A stretch of 64,000 nucleotides of DNA. It comes from Bradyrhizobium sp. 141. GTDB taxonomy: Bacteria; Pseudomonadota; Alphaproteobacteria; Rhizobiales; Xanthobacteraceae. This document shows positions 1-9,480 of the stretch, piece after piece; the first letter of the stretch is position 1, and each line of letters starts with the position of its first letter. The notes beneath the pieces are model-generated. The model was not told where the DNA came from, searched no databases, and saw only the letters and a list, made by a program, of their open reading frames with translations. The stretch covers positions 1 through 64,000 of the forward strand of contig NZ_JADPKR010000057.1 in assembly GCF_023074055.1 (NCBI RefSeq). Reading direction: 5' to 3'. The position numbers and the translations under genes are program-made.

Positions 1-98
1 ATCGACGGCCATCCCCATAGCCGCATCGAAGACCTCATGCCGTGGCGATTCCGCAAAACGTCAAGCCAGCCTCAATAGGGTTGCGGCTAAGCGCTTAC
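1..98 (+). mobile_element. IS66-family element, right end with transposase C-terminus
   Basis: The first frame is open from the window edge to a stop at about 79 and ends in a peptide containing DGHPHSRIEDLMPWRFR. This resembles the usual C-terminus of IS66 TnpC transposases (HPINRIDELLPW type). About 12 bases later the sequence GCGCTTAC occurs (91-98), the complement of the GTAAGCGC tip typical of IS66 inverted repeats, so the element probably ends there. The rest lies left of the window. It borders the 3' end of the rtx cluster, so it may mark an insertion or rearrangement edge. Confidence 0.7.
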
Positions 99-313
99 TG
101 TGAATCCGTCGCGCGAAGCGCGCCTCTTTCAAAGCACTCGACCCGGACATCCGGCCAAAGTGGGTCATGCGCCGTCATAGTAATGGCGACGCTCGAATGC
201 TACGAACTCCTCGCTAGCTCGCGATAGCATTCAACCACAGTGCCAGCCTCACTCGCGTCTCACATGATAGCCCCAACATGAACCGCCGTTCGGACGGACG
301 ACCGGCGTACCTG

Positions 314-1654
314 CTAAATAGCTTCGAAGTACCGCTGGCGTTCACAGTCGGAGACTCGATGTTGAACGGCTTCCCACTCCCATCGCCGGGAACGGGAGAA
401 CGCTTCAACAAACCTTTCGCCAAAAACGTCCATCGCCTTTGGAGATTGTTCAAACCGGGATGTGGCCTCAGATAAGTTTTGGGGAAGCCGTTCGAACGGA
501 GGATGTTTTTCCTCGCTTGCATCACCAACAATTGGAGCTGCCAACACAGCATTCTCTTCAATCCCCAGAATACCGGAGCCGATAGCACATGCGAGAGCGA
601 GATAGGGGTTCACATCTGCGCCACTCAATCTGTACTCGAGGCGGTGTGCAGACTTGTCTCCCGGAATGACCCGCACCGCACACGAACGATTGTCAACTCC
701 CCAGCTAGGACAGGTTGGAGCCCAGTAGCCTGGCCGCAGCCTCTTATAGCTGTTCACGTTGGGCGCAGCGAGTACACAAAAGTCGTTCATATATTTCAGC
801 TGTCCGCCGAGGAATTGGCTCATAGTTCTTGAGATGTTGCGGCTTGCCTCGCCTTCGTAAAATGCATTTTGACCATTTGACGACATTGAAATGTGAATAT
901 GTCCCGACTGTCCCGGCCAATTCTCCGAAACCTTTGCCATAAACGTTGCCATCATACCCCGCTTCTGAGCCCAGGATTTCAACATCGACTTGAATACGAC
1001 TGCTCGATCCGAAGCCTCCAGGGCATCACAATGACGAAGCGATGCCTCAATCGCCCCAGGGCCGGTTTCAAAGTGGAGCCCGCTGAGCGGCAACCTAGCA
1101 TTCTCACAAAGCGCCAGAATCTCTTCGAATAGCTCATTACTGGCAAGGGTGCGCGCTGCTGAATAGCCAAAAGGGCCCCTCGTCAGGGGGACCCATTGAT
1201 CATAAGGCTTTTTCTCAATTGTCTCCGCGCTCTCATTAAACAGCATAAACTCGAACTCAAATCCAGCAGCGCAACTGTATCCATGGTCAGCAGCTCTTCG
1301 TAAGACCTTCCGCAAAACACCACGCGGGCAGATGCTCTCATGGCCACCTGCAAACTCTGCGAGGTAAAGATACCGATCATGACGGTTAGACACCGGACGC
1401 GCTGTGCCTGACAGAACACGCAGGTTGGCGTCTCCGAATATCGATGGCGGCTCTTGCCCGAAATTGGCAGGTATCACTCGGTCCGAACAATCCCAGCCGA
1501 GCACGGCTTCGGAGAACTTTATTATCCAGCCTTCGTCCGAGACATCGTCAGCCAATACGTGCTTGCCGCGAAGAATGCCGTCAAAGTCGCATACTCCGAT
1601 CAATGCCTTACGCGCCTCGTTCGCGCCTGCAACCTGTATTTCGCTTGCCATCAC
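314..1654 (-). CDS. rtxG: Glutamine-synthetase-like ligase of the rhizobitoxine cluster (RtxG)
   Basis: A 446-residue protein of the glutamine synthetase fold, closer to GlnT/PuuA-type gamma-glutamyl-amine ligases than to housekeeping GlnA. Visible motifs are the metal-binding GFEFEFMLF at about residue 130, GHIHISM at about 260 and NSYKRLRPGYWAPT with a following NRS..VR at about 310-330. The family uses ATP to join glutamate to ammonia or an amine; which amine is used here is unknown. The start is GTG at 1654 or ATG at 1651; the ATG overlaps the stop of the upstream ATP-grasp gene (TGATG), so translation is coupled. It is the last gene of the cluster, and the symbol follows the B. elkanii rtxACDEFG order from memory. 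Confidence 0.8.
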   Translation of the reverse strand: MMASEIQVAGANEARKALIGVCDFDGILRGKHVLADDVSDEGWIIKFSEAVLGWDCSDRVIPANFGQEPPSIFGDANLRVLSGTARPVSNRHDRYLYLAEFAGGHESICPRGVLRKVLRRAADHGYSCAAGFEFEFMLFNESAETIEKKPYDQWVPLTRGPFGYSAARTLASNELFEEILALCENARLPLSGLHFETGPGAIEASLRHCDALEASDRAVVFKSMLKSWAQKRGMMATFMAKVSENWPGQSGHIHISMSSNGQNAFYEGEASRNISRTMSQFLGGQLKYMNDFCVLAAPNVNSYKRLRPGYWAPTCPSWGVDNRSCAVRVIPGDKSAHRLEYRLSGADVNPYLALACAIGSGILGIEENAVLAAPIVGDASEEKHPPFERLPQNLSEATSRFEQSPKAMDVFGERFVEAFSRSRRWEWEAVQHRVSDCERQRYFEAI

Positions 1655-2937
1655 TTCTGACCCTGCGCCGTCAATCCGAATACCTCGTCCATACGCATTG
1701 CTCGCAGATTGCGATAATCCTCATCAAGCTCAGTCAAGTTGTTGCTCACGAGATACACAATACCCGGCGTCGAAGCTAAGTCGGTCGTCGGGACCAGGTT
1801 TTGACCTATCGGAACAAAAGCTATCGAATCTGCGAAGCTGGGCAGCTTGCGGATTGCGTCCAGTCCGGGATAACCGCCAACAACACCGTCCATATTGGAG
1901 ATGAGTGAGACGCACAATGCGTGCGCCAGCCGCGTGTAAGGCCCGCGTCGTCTCATATGATCAGTAAAACCGATGGGATCTGCGTAGCGCCACGCCGTCA
2001 GTGTTATATGATTGTGACCCAAAGCCATAGTCCGGGCTTTTGCCGACATTGTCCCCTGAAGCCTCGCTCCAAGATCCACCAGAACCGGCCCCTTATGATC
2101 GACGATAATTTCGGCATGAGCAGGTCCGTTGACGATCTCAAGCGCCCTTAGCGCCGGCACCAAGTAGTCGGACAGCTCTTGAACAACTGGTTCCTCACCA
2201 CCCAGCAACTGCTCGAGCGCGCAGACCGATGCCGCGCCCTTGATGGCAACGGTGTCATAAGTCCACACCTCCGTGACGAAGGTTTCTCCGTTGATCGAGA
2301 CCGCGTTTACGGTGTATTGTTTGCCGTTTATCTTCTCCTGGCCAAGAACAAAACGATTCATCGCTCCGAGGCAATTCGCCTTGCCGACAATAACATGCAC
2401 AGCTCTGCGAACATCAGCCTCGGTCGCGCAAAAGAACACGTCCTCCGTACCTGCGCTGTTCAAGGGCTTGATCACGATTTCGTCGTAGCGCTGTTGACGC
2501 ATCCAATTTATGACGTCCTCCGCATCGTCGGATACAACTTGTCTGATCGATCGCACTCCGGCAGAGGTCAAAGCGTCAGCCAAGCGCGATTTGTCACGTC
2601 TTGCAGCGGACAACGCGGTTCCATTTGAAGGTAGTCCGAGCCGCTCGGACAAGGAATCGGCCAGTTCAACTCCTGACTCGCAACCCGCTATGATGAATTC
2701 CAACTCCCTACCTTGGAGAGCCTCCAAATGAAATTCAACGATCTCCTCCTTAGTCATGCGCTCGTCCGGCCGAATGACTTCATCATAGATGTCGATGTTA
2801 AAGTGCGATTGGAAGATTGGTGGGATCCGTGCATTCGACATCGCATGCACGGTCCTAATTCCGTAGCGCTTGAACTCTTCCGGGAGGTATCGGCCTGTCG
2901 AGTATGCGTCGACAATGACACAATTCCGTTCCTTCAT
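1651..2937 (-). CDS. rtxF: ATP-grasp ligase of the rhizobitoxine cluster (RtxF)
   Basis: A 428-residue ATP-grasp protein. The N-terminal Rossmann-like part (about 1-115) is followed by the ATP-grasp core with VIKPLNSAGTEDV at about 175 and the acidic metal-binding region PAHAEIIVDHKGPVLVDLGARLQG at about 270-295. Such enzymes form amide or peptide bonds through an acyl-phosphate. Its substrate is unknown; coupling of a rhizobitoxine intermediate to an amino acid is an inference. It overlaps the transporter gene upstream by 4 bases and the GS-like gene downstream by 3 bases, so it belongs to the same transcript. Confidence 0.8.
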   Translation of the reverse strand: MKERNCVIVDAYSTGRYLPEEFKRYGIRTVHAMSNARIPPIFQSHFNIDIYDEVIRPDERMTKEEIVEFHLEALQGRELEFIIAGCESGVELADSLSERLGLPSNGTALSAARRDKSRLADALTSAGVRSIRQVVSDDAEDVINWMRQQRYDEIVIKPLNSAGTEDVFFCATEADVRRAVHVIVGKANCLGAMNRFVLGQEKINGKQYTVNAVSINGETFVTEVWTYDTVAIKGAASVCALEQLLGGEEPVVQELSDYLVPALRALEIVNGPAHAEIIVDHKGPVLVDLGARLQGTMSAKARTMALGHNHITLTAWRYADPIGFTDHMRRRGPYTRLAHALCVSLISNMDGVVGGYPGLDAIRKLPSFADSIAFVPIGQNLVPTTDLASTPGIVYLVSNNLTELDEDYRNLRAMRMDEVFGLTAQGQK

Positions 2938-3896
2938 GCCGATCTCCGATACTGCAAGTAGACGTTAGCCACGGCGACAGCCGTGATGAGAACGTTTCCA
3001 ACAAACGTATATAAAGAAGGCACGATACGAGAATCGAAATACTGGAAAAGAAACGTAATGACAGGTGCCGTGGACAAGACCATGTTTGCCGTAAATGGCT
3101 CTACGCGGCGAATGCCCTCCTGCACAAGGAGCAAGGGAACAATGATCGTCGAGAGTGCAATCATTATGATCGCGAGCCAATGCTGTGAGATCTCTGGTAA
3201 GATGGAGGAAGGATCGCTCAGTGCCAGCAGCAAGAGGATTGCTCCATAGAAGCGATGGGCCAGCACTTGTCGACCAGATAATCCACGGTCGAACAGCAGT
3301 TTCACAAGGATATTGGTAAGCGAAAGCGACAGCCCAGCTGCGATTGCCAGGAAGATACCAAAGGATGATCGAGACCCCCATTCGATCCCAGCGTTGCCGC
3401 TTGCCGCGATCCAGACCATGTAAATACCAACAGCCGCAATTAGAACGCTCACTGCGATATCTGATTTCGGAGGACGCCCCTGTCTCCTGATCAGTGCGTT
3501 CAACCATGCTGTCGCTGTAGGTCCCAATGCGACCATAAACGTGACAACGATAGCAGGCTCGGCGTACTTCAGTCCGATAAACAAGCCGACCCAGCTTATC
3601 GCAGTAACGCAATTGAGCGACACAAAAGCCAGAAACGACGACTTCGTAACCTTCGCTCCAATGCTTTCGCGGCGAGCCAAAATGTTGAACGTCAAACTTA
3701 CGATACCAAAGGAGAACAGGAGAGTGACCCACACGTTTGCTTGCTGAAAATATGATGCCGCAAAGACTTCACCTGCCGCGCTAACGACAACGTAGAGGGC
3801 AATAAAGAGCACTCCTGCCGCGAATTCTCTGCTCGGCCTGTCAAGAGGCTCTCCTTCTTTCAATCCCAAAGGGCCGCATTTCGATCGAAACTTCAC
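2934..3896 (-). CDS. rtxE: DMT/EamA-family transporter, probable exporter (RtxE)
   Basis: A 320-residue membrane protein with about ten hydrophobic segments in two EamA-type halves, typical of drug/metabolite transporters. Examples are the segment near residues 25-45 and the repeats after the RQGRPPKSDI loop at about 135. Its position between biosynthetic genes suggests that it exports rhizobitoxine or a relative from the inner membrane; that role is inferred. Four-base overlaps join it to the glutamine-amidotransferase-like gene upstream and the ATP-grasp gene downstream. Confidence 0.8.
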   Translation of the reverse strand: MKFRSKCGPLGLKEGEPLDRPSREFAAGVLFIALYVVVSAAGEVFAASYFQQANVWVTLLFSFGIVSLTFNILARRESIGAKVTKSSFLAFVSLNCVTAISWVGLFIGLKYAEPAIVVTFMVALGPTATAWLNALIRRQGRPPKSDIAVSVLIAAVGIYMVWIAASGNAGIEWGSRSSFGIFLAIAAGLSLSLTNILVKLLFDRGLSGRQVLAHRFYGAILLLLALSDPSSILPEISQHWLAIIMIALSTIIVPLLLVQEGIRRVEPFTANMVLSTAPVITFLFQYFDSRIVPSLYTFVGNVLITAVAVANVYLQYRRSA

Positions 3897-4726
3897 AGTA
3901 TGCCCCTATCACTTCTTAGGCGATACGTGACACACGCCTCTCCAAATGCATTGAAAAGTTGCTTGCTCAGGGTATCAGTTTCGACGTGCCATTCGGGGTG
4001 CCACTGCACGCCGATCTGCAGCGTCGGCGCGCCTATTACAGAAGCCGCTTCGATCAGACCGTCGGACGCCCAGGCTTCCGGTTTCAGCGCAGCCGCAAGC
4101 CGTTCTATGCCTTGATTGTGCAAGGAGTTAACGTGCGCTTCGATCGCGCCCGCGATAGGAAGGAGAACGCCGTCAGGACATAATTTCACGCTGTGCGCTA
4201 TATCGTACTGGCGATCCCTCGGCAGCCCCGCCTTCTCAGCGTGCATCTGTCCGCTTTCCAGCCTCCATTCGGACAACGACGGGTGAAGCGTGCCGCCAAA
4301 ATAGACGTTAAGCTCCTGAAGCCCACGGCAGATGCCAAGTATCGGCATCCCAAGGGCAACCGCCTTCTCGACGGCGCCCGCGGACAGCCTGTCACGAGGA
4401 CGATCCCTCACGCCAGCTTGAACGTCCGCGTGGCCTGTCGGTTTCAGTCTGCGCGAAGCGGACCAACTGAAGATGGCAGGATCGATATTCGATTCATCGC
4501 CCGTCAAAATCAGACCGTCGAGCCTGCCCATGATCGACAGATCACTGTCGCCTTCCGCATCGTCAGCATCGATCGTTGGCAATATCGCGCAAGCCACGCC
4601 CGCATAGCGAACGAGGGCTTGAACATATTTGCGCCGCAACCAGTCGCGGTGCACGCCATCGGCCAAAAGGCGGTTTGAGGTCACGCCCACCACGGCTCGG
4701 ACCGACTCTGTTCGCCGCGATATCAA
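3893..4726 (-). CDS. rtxD: Class I glutamine-amidotransferase-like hydrolase, PuuD type (RtxD)
   Basis: A 277-residue protein of peptidase family C26, which includes gamma-glutamyl-GABA hydrolase PuuD. The nucleophile elbow GMPILGICRGLQELN puts the catalytic cysteine at about residue 133, and the His-Glu pair is in QIGVQWHPEWH near the C-terminus. PuuD-like enzymes remove a gamma-glutamyl group from an amine. Together with the GS-like ligase in the same cluster this suggests a gamma-glutamylation/deglutamylation cycle (inference). The start overlaps the desaturase stop by 4 bases. Confidence 0.8.
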   Translation of the reverse strand: MISRRTESVRAVVGVTSNRLLADGVHRDWLRRKYVQALVRYAGVACAILPTIDADDAEGDSDLSIMGRLDGLILTGDESNIDPAIFSWSASRRLKPTGHADVQAGVRDRPRDRLSAGAVEKAVALGMPILGICRGLQELNVYFGGTLHPSLSEWRLESGQMHAEKAGLPRDRQYDIAHSVKLCPDGVLLPIAGAIEAHVNSLHNQGIERLAAALKPEAWASDGLIEAASVIGAPTLQIGVQWHPEWHVETDTLSKQLFNAFGEACVTYRLRSDRGIL

Positions 4727-5781
4727 GCCAACTGCTCCTTCGCCTCGGGACTGGCCAGAGACTGCTCATACAAGCATCGATTTCGCTCCTTCAACTGGGC
4801 AATTACGCTGGGTTGACCTTGAGGGCCCTTGACGAAGAGCCCTCCCCAGGTTGCGGCAACACTTGCGTAATGAGGATCCTGCATTCGAATTTTCTGAGCT
4901 TTGCGCAAGAGCCAGAAAGGAATGCCGGGCGACAGATGGTGCTCAAGGTGGTATTCATCCAGATTCTGACCGAGAATGGCTCGCTCGATAAAATTCCCCT
5001 TTCTATTCCGAGTCAGGTAGACATTCTTTGTCTCCGTCTCGCACATAGGTGAGTGCTCGGCGAGCTCGATAAACCAGCCGAGAGCTTGAAACGTGGTGAG
5101 ATAGGGCACGATCCAAAACAGGACGACGACGTGGAGCAGTCCAAGAAGGTATGACCCACCGAATATGAGCGTCCAAAAGAGATAGAAGCCATACTTGTCG
5201 ATGAGGATTCCCGACCGGCTCTGGTCCTCGACATCCGTGATCGAAAACCGATTAGTCCAAAGGTACTTCAGATACGCGACTGTCGCGCCACCCAGTATCG
5301 GCTTCCAGATGATGTTGAAGGCGTACTGCTTAGGAGGCACAACTTCGTAAACGCCGCTGGCCAAGAAGAACTTCAAGTCGGGATCCTTCTCCGGATCGCC
5401 GAGATTCGGGTGATGCAGGTAGACGTGTGAAATCCGGTATGCCCAGTGGCGCTGGAACAAAGGATAGGACGCGAACAAAATGCCCAGAATATAGTTCCAG
5501 GTCGTGTTGCTCGCGAGGGTGCGGTGAGCTGCATCGTGAGCGATTGTCGTCAATCCACGCTGGTAGGCGCCAATCAACAGAACTGCGAGGGGATAGAACC
5601 ACCATGAGACATGGACCGTCGCCAGCACGCAAGCTGCGATCACAGCGTAATCTTTCGCGATGTAAGCAGCTCCCGTCACGTTGTCAGGCCTCAGCGCGGA
5701 GAGCTGCTGATTGATCTCGCGGCCAAATTGAACCGCCTCAAAACGTGACGACCTCAACTTCCAAGTATCTGCGTGTTTCAT
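4723..5781 (-). CDS. rtxC: Dihydrorhizobitoxine desaturase
   Basis: A 352-residue membrane-bound fatty-acid-desaturase-type protein. The three di-iron histidine boxes are HDAAH at 82-86, HVYLHH at 119-124 and EYHLEHH near residue 280, separated by hydrophobic segments. In B. elkanii, RtxC introduces the double bond that turns dihydrorhizobitoxine into rhizobitoxine, the final step of synthesis. Its place directly behind rtxA supports the assignment. The gap to rtxA is 32 bases, and the 3' end overlaps the next gene by 4 bases. Confidence 0.92.
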   Translation of the reverse strand: MKHADTWKLRSSRFEAVQFGREINQQLSALRPDNVTGAAYIAKDYAVIAACVLATVHVSWWFYPLAVLLIGAYQRGLTTIAHDAAHRTLASNTTWNYILGILFASYPLFQRHWAYRISHVYLHHPNLGDPEKDPDLKFFLASGVYEVVPPKQYAFNIIWKPILGGATVAYLKYLWTNRFSITDVEDQSRSGILIDKYGFYLFWTLIFGGSYLLGLLHVVVLFWIVPYLTTFQALGWFIELAEHSPMCETETKNVYLTRNRKGNFIERAILGQNLDEYHLEHHLSPGIPFWLLRKAQKIRMQDPHYASVAATWGGLFVKGPQGQPSVIAQLKERNRCLYEQSLASPEAKEQLA

Positions 5782-5813
5782 GAGAACCCCTTGCTTAATC
5801 GGCTTTCAGGTTG

Positions 5814-8291
5814 TCAGATTGCGGAAAGCGCTTTTTCCAAGTCCTTGATGATGTCGCTAACATCTTCGATGCCGACGCAAAGCCGAATGGAGCCACCAAA
5901 TATGCCGGCGGCTTCGCGCTTTTCCCGTGGGACGGTGGTGTGAGTCGTAGATACAGGATGGGTTACCAGCGTGCGGGCGTCCCCCACATTCGACACGTGA
6001 TACATCAGCTCGACGTTCTGGATGAACTTGCGGCCGGCTTGCTCGTTCTCCACCTCAAACATGACCATCGCCCCGTGCCCGTACCCGGTATTAAGTGTCT
6101 GATCGATGATTTCTCGGTCAGCTCCCTCAAAGAGGCTCGGGTAGAAGACACGGCACACTTTCGGATGTTCCTTCAGAACGTTGGCTACAATCCTGGCATT
6201 TTCACAGTGCTGCTTCATGCGAAGAGGTAGCGTTTCAAGTCCCTGAATCAGTTGAAAGCTCGCAAAGGGGGCGATGGCCGCGCCAGTATCGCGCAACCAC
6301 GTCATACGCGCCTTGAGAAGAAATTCGCTCTTTCCGAGGTCGTCGAGCTCCGCCAACGCGTTGCGCCAGATGATCCCGCCGTGCGCATCGTCCGGACTAT
6401 TGAACAGTGGGAAGCGAGATCGTCCCCGGTAGTCGAACCCACAGTTGTCGACGATCAGTCCGCCGAGCGTCGTCCCATGACCGCAAATGTATTTCGTGGC
6501 AGAGTACGTCGTAATCGCGGCGCCGAGAGCTGACGGCTGGCAAACCAAGGGGGTTGTCGTATTGTCCACAACCAAGGGGACGCCGTGCCTTCTGCCGATC
6601 TCCGCCAGCTGCTGGACAGGAAGCGGAATCAGACAGGGATTCGAGATGACCTCCCCGAACAGACATATCGTGCGATCATCAATGGCGCGTTCGAACGTCT
6701 CGGGGTTTCGAGGGTCTGCCGTCCTTACGTTGATACCAAGACGCTTCAACGTGTTGTGCAGCAGATTCCAGGTGTTGCCGTATAGATACGGAGAAGCGAC
6801 GACGTTATCTCCCACCTCACCGCTTGATAAGTTTACGATCGCAAGAAACGTCGCCGCTTGACCTGATGCAACAGCCAGCGAGTCGCTTCCCATGTCGACG
6901 GCGGCGTACCTTTTTTCCAGCGCCCGGGTCGTCGGATTGATGATGCGGGTGTATGTGAAACCATCAGCCTTTACGTTATAGACGTCAGCAATATGGCTCA
7001 AATCACCGTCGAGCTCATAGGCCGTATTCTGATAGATCGGCACTGCCACAGCTTTCGTCACCGGATCACGGCGGTATCCTGCGTGCAGAACAGCAGTTTC
7101 GATCGAATATGAATGCCGCGCATTGCTCGCCATTGGGCGCGATATCTCTGTGCGGCTCTCCCGTGTTTCCTGGGCTGACACTCGTCCCACGGTCAGAGTC
7201 TCACCGGAGCGGAAGTATGTGCGAAAGGCACAGCCCAACTGCTCGATCCAATTGGATTGAATCTCGCCAATACAGCCGATCCGAAAACTGCGCGTAGGAA
7301 GATGCAGTTTAGAGTAGACGTAGAGGTTATGGGCTGCCAGGTGCCGATATAGGCAGTCAAACGCTACCTGGTCGGAGATTCCAGCTGGCGCGGTGAACGC
7401 CACGCAAACCGGCGACTGGAGGTTCGCTGGAAGCAGTGGGGACGCCACTCCTTTCAGCTCTTTTATGACGCTCTCTCTTATCTTCTCATACCTGCGGCGC
7501 CTGGCATCAATGCCTTCGATGCTCAGGACCTCCAATGCCTTTGTGACTGCCTGAACGATATGCGTTGGTGGGGTTGATCGCCATTCACCAGTGCGCTCAA
7601 GCGCGCGCCATTGATCTCTCACGTCGAGCACAAACGATCTTGGCTCTTGAACTGCATTCTCAAGAAGCTCGCAAGAAGCAATGACGAAAGCCAGCCCTGG
7701 CGGACCTTCGACGCACTTGTTGCTCGACGTAACCAAGACGTCTGGTCCGCCCCGGCTTAGGTCGATGTCGACGCCGCCGAAAGAACTCATCGCGTCGACG
7801 ATAGTCTTTACACCACGCCGCCTTGCTCCTTCTGTGATCGGCTCGAGCGGATTCACAATCCCGGTCGTAGTCTCGCAATGGACCAAGCATACGTGCGTGA
7901 TACCTGGATCTCGGCTCAAGCGCTCGATGACTTCCTCAGGGTCCAACGGTTCGGTGGCCCGCTTGATAAGCTTCACCGCTTGGACGCCCCACAGCCGCAG
8001 AATTCTGAGAATGCGCTCGCCATAGATGCCGTTTATGCAAACAAGCGGCCGGTCGGCCTGGGTGACAAATGAAGAGAGAGCAGCTTCCATTCCAAAGGAG
8101 CCACCTCCCTGTATAGGAACGACCGAATAGCCCTCCGCATTGCCCGACACATTGAGCATCAGCTGCCTCATGCGAGCGGTCACTTCCTTGAACTCGCAAT
8201 CACGCGATGCGAGGTCGAGCTGCATCTCGGCCTTCACTGCCGACGATAACGACATTGGCCCAGGCGTCAGCAAAGAACGTTGTCTCGTCAC
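5814..8291 (-). CDS. rtxA: Bifunctional dihydrorhizobitoxine synthase RtxA (aminotransferase + sulfhydrylase-type domains)
   Basis: An 825-residue fusion of two PLP enzymes. Residues about 1-370 form a class V aminotransferase (2-aminoethylphosphonate transaminase type), with VDAMSS at 165-170 and a Schiff-base lysine at about 192 in TSSNKCVEGPPG. Residues about 395-825 form a Cys/Met-metabolism enzyme like O-acetylhomoserine sulfhydrylase, with SATKYICGHGTTLGG carrying the PLP lysine. In B. elkanii RtxA the N-terminal half is tied to serinol formation and the C-terminal half to dihydrorhizobitoxine synthesis. Both active-site regions look intact. It is the first gene of the cluster, transcribed leftward. 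I found no convincing -24/-12 element within about 500 bases upstream. Confidence 0.93.
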   Translation of the reverse strand: MTRQRSLLTPGPMSLSSAVKAEMQLDLASRDCEFKEVTARMRQLMLNVSGNAEGYSVVPIQGGGSFGMEAALSSFVTQADRPLVCINGIYGERILRILRLWGVQAVKLIKRATEPLDPEEVIERLSRDPGITHVCLVHCETTTGIVNPLEPITEGARRRGVKTIVDAMSSFGGVDIDLSRGGPDVLVTSSNKCVEGPPGLAFVIASCELLENAVQEPRSFVLDVRDQWRALERTGEWRSTPPTHIVQAVTKALEVLSIEGIDARRRRYEKIRESVIKELKGVASPLLPANLQSPVCVAFTAPAGISDQVAFDCLYRHLAAHNLYVYSKLHLPTRSFRIGCIGEIQSNWIEQLGCAFRTYFRSGETLTVGRVSAQETRESRTEISRPMASNARHSYSIETAVLHAGYRRDPVTKAVAVPIYQNTAYELDGDLSHIADVYNVKADGFTYTRIINPTTRALEKRYAAVDMGSDSLAVASGQAATFLAIVNLSSGEVGDNVVASPYLYGNTWNLLHNTLKRLGINVRTADPRNPETFERAIDDRTICLFGEVISNPCLIPLPVQQLAEIGRRHGVPLVVDNTTTPLVCQPSALGAAITTYSATKYICGHGTTLGGLIVDNCGFDYRGRSRFPLFNSPDDAHGGIIWRNALAELDDLGKSEFLLKARMTWLRDTGAAIAPFASFQLIQGLETLPLRMKQHCENARIVANVLKEHPKVCRVFYPSLFEGADREIIDQTLNTGYGHGAMVMFEVENEQAGRKFIQNVELMYHVSNVGDARTLVTHPVSTTHTTVPREKREAAGIFGGSIRLCVGIEDVSDIIKDLEKALSAI

Positions 8292-9190
8292 GCTATCCCC
8301 GTTTATCTAGTGTCCATCGCAGTTCGGCAGAGTCACACGATGTGCTTCACCCTGACGAAGGCCCAAACCCCAGTGAACGACACCCTTGACCCTAGTCGCA
8401 GATTCAGAACGATCTGCGTAAAGCCCGCAGCTCTCCCGGTGCGCACCGTGTTGCCGATCGCACTTGCCGCGAAGCATCAGCTTCCTTCTGGCATTGAGAT
8501 GCAGGTTTGCGGGCCACCATCTCGCGTCGCTAACAGGCTCTGCTTACGTGTGAGCGGCGTCCTACGATCCGACGGTGAGCCAAGCGTGGTCTGTCGGAGT
8601 TGCTATGACCCAGACACAGCGAGCTTCACGACAGTCGTTGATGACCGGGCTCGTCTTGCGTGAGCCTAGGATTTGGGACATTCGCACTCTATGTCACTCG
8701 TTCGGACGGCTTCGGGTGCCGAAGCCTGTCACCGCCTATTTCGATACGTTACATCTTGACGTAAGGTGCGATTCAAGCCCCTCAGATAGCCTGTCGTGCG
8801 AAATTTTTCGGACAACGCGGCTGTGTCGCATTGTAATCCGAGGCGCCACAGTATGTGTACGATGTCCAAGATGAATCCCATCAAAGCTAAAGACGCGCCC
8901 AAAGCACAAGGCAGGCAAATGACCGCTGTGGCTTTGAAGGAGGACGCTTGTCGCGAACGCAGGTATAAGAGGCCGCATTATCATGTCCACTTCACGCCGA
9001 CCAAGTCCGCAGACCAGACCGTTCTGCCACAAGGCCTAGCGGACCTGGGGCGAACTTAGATTCACCTGACTAGTTTCGGAGCCCGTATCCCTCCGGCGGC
9101 GCCCGGCGGCGGCCGGCGGCGGCCGGCTTGTGTGGTTTGAGAGGCGGCCGGGGATTTGATCTTAAGTCTAGCTTTAAGGTCACGTGGCGA
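8292..9190. other. Gene-poor region upstream of rtxA
   Basis: About 900 bases with no gene I can support. It must hold the rtxA promoter, but no clear sigma-54 or sigma-70 pair stands out. A short plus-strand frame at 8862-9059 contains RPHYHVHFTPT, which recalls the HFTPT..SWLNQVE motif of IS630 transposases but breaks off right after it; it may be a small relic. A GGC-rich simple repeat lies at about 9090-9125. Confidence 0.5.
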
Positions 9191-9480
9191 ATGCAGGCCA
9201 ATGTGTTCGGCGCCGAACGTCGGCGGCGATGGAGTTGCGACGAGAAGGTTCGTTATGTCGGAGAGACCTTGCAGGCTGGCGAGACGGTCTGCGGCGTCGC
9301 GCGCCGGTACGGGTGGCTCACAGCCTGCTGTTCACCAGGCGTCGACAAGCGCACCAGGGGCGACCGGGCGGAGATTCCGTGCCAGCTCTTGTTCCTGTCG
9401 AGATCACACCGACGCTGGCTCCGGTATTGATCAGCACGCCGCCACCGGCGTCTTCGCAGCTCGCAAATCGCTTCAGGATT
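9191..9480 (+). pseudogene. IS66-family accessory transposase TnpA, frameshifted remnant
   Basis: Starting at ATG 9191 the frame reads MQANVFGAERRRRWSCDEKV, then VCGVARRYG, a clear IS66 OrfA N-terminus with its helix-turn-helix. After VARRYG the homology jumps to another frame, giving HSLLFTRRRQ and GGDSVPALVPVEI, so one frameshift separates the halves. No TnpB or TnpC follows. It is a dead fragment between the rtx cluster and groESL. Confidence 0.7.

Noticed and set aside
8862..9059. Small ORF with RPHYHVHFTPT as a possible IS630 transposase
   Set aside because: Similarity is limited to about ten residues and breaks off at once. Mentioned in the region entry but not called a gene.
9090..9125. 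Repeated GGCGGC/CCGGCGG units, possible repeat array
   Set aside because: Only a short simple-sequence stretch of about 35 bases, without spacers or unit conservation beyond GC-rich triplets. Not a CRISPR or regulatory array.
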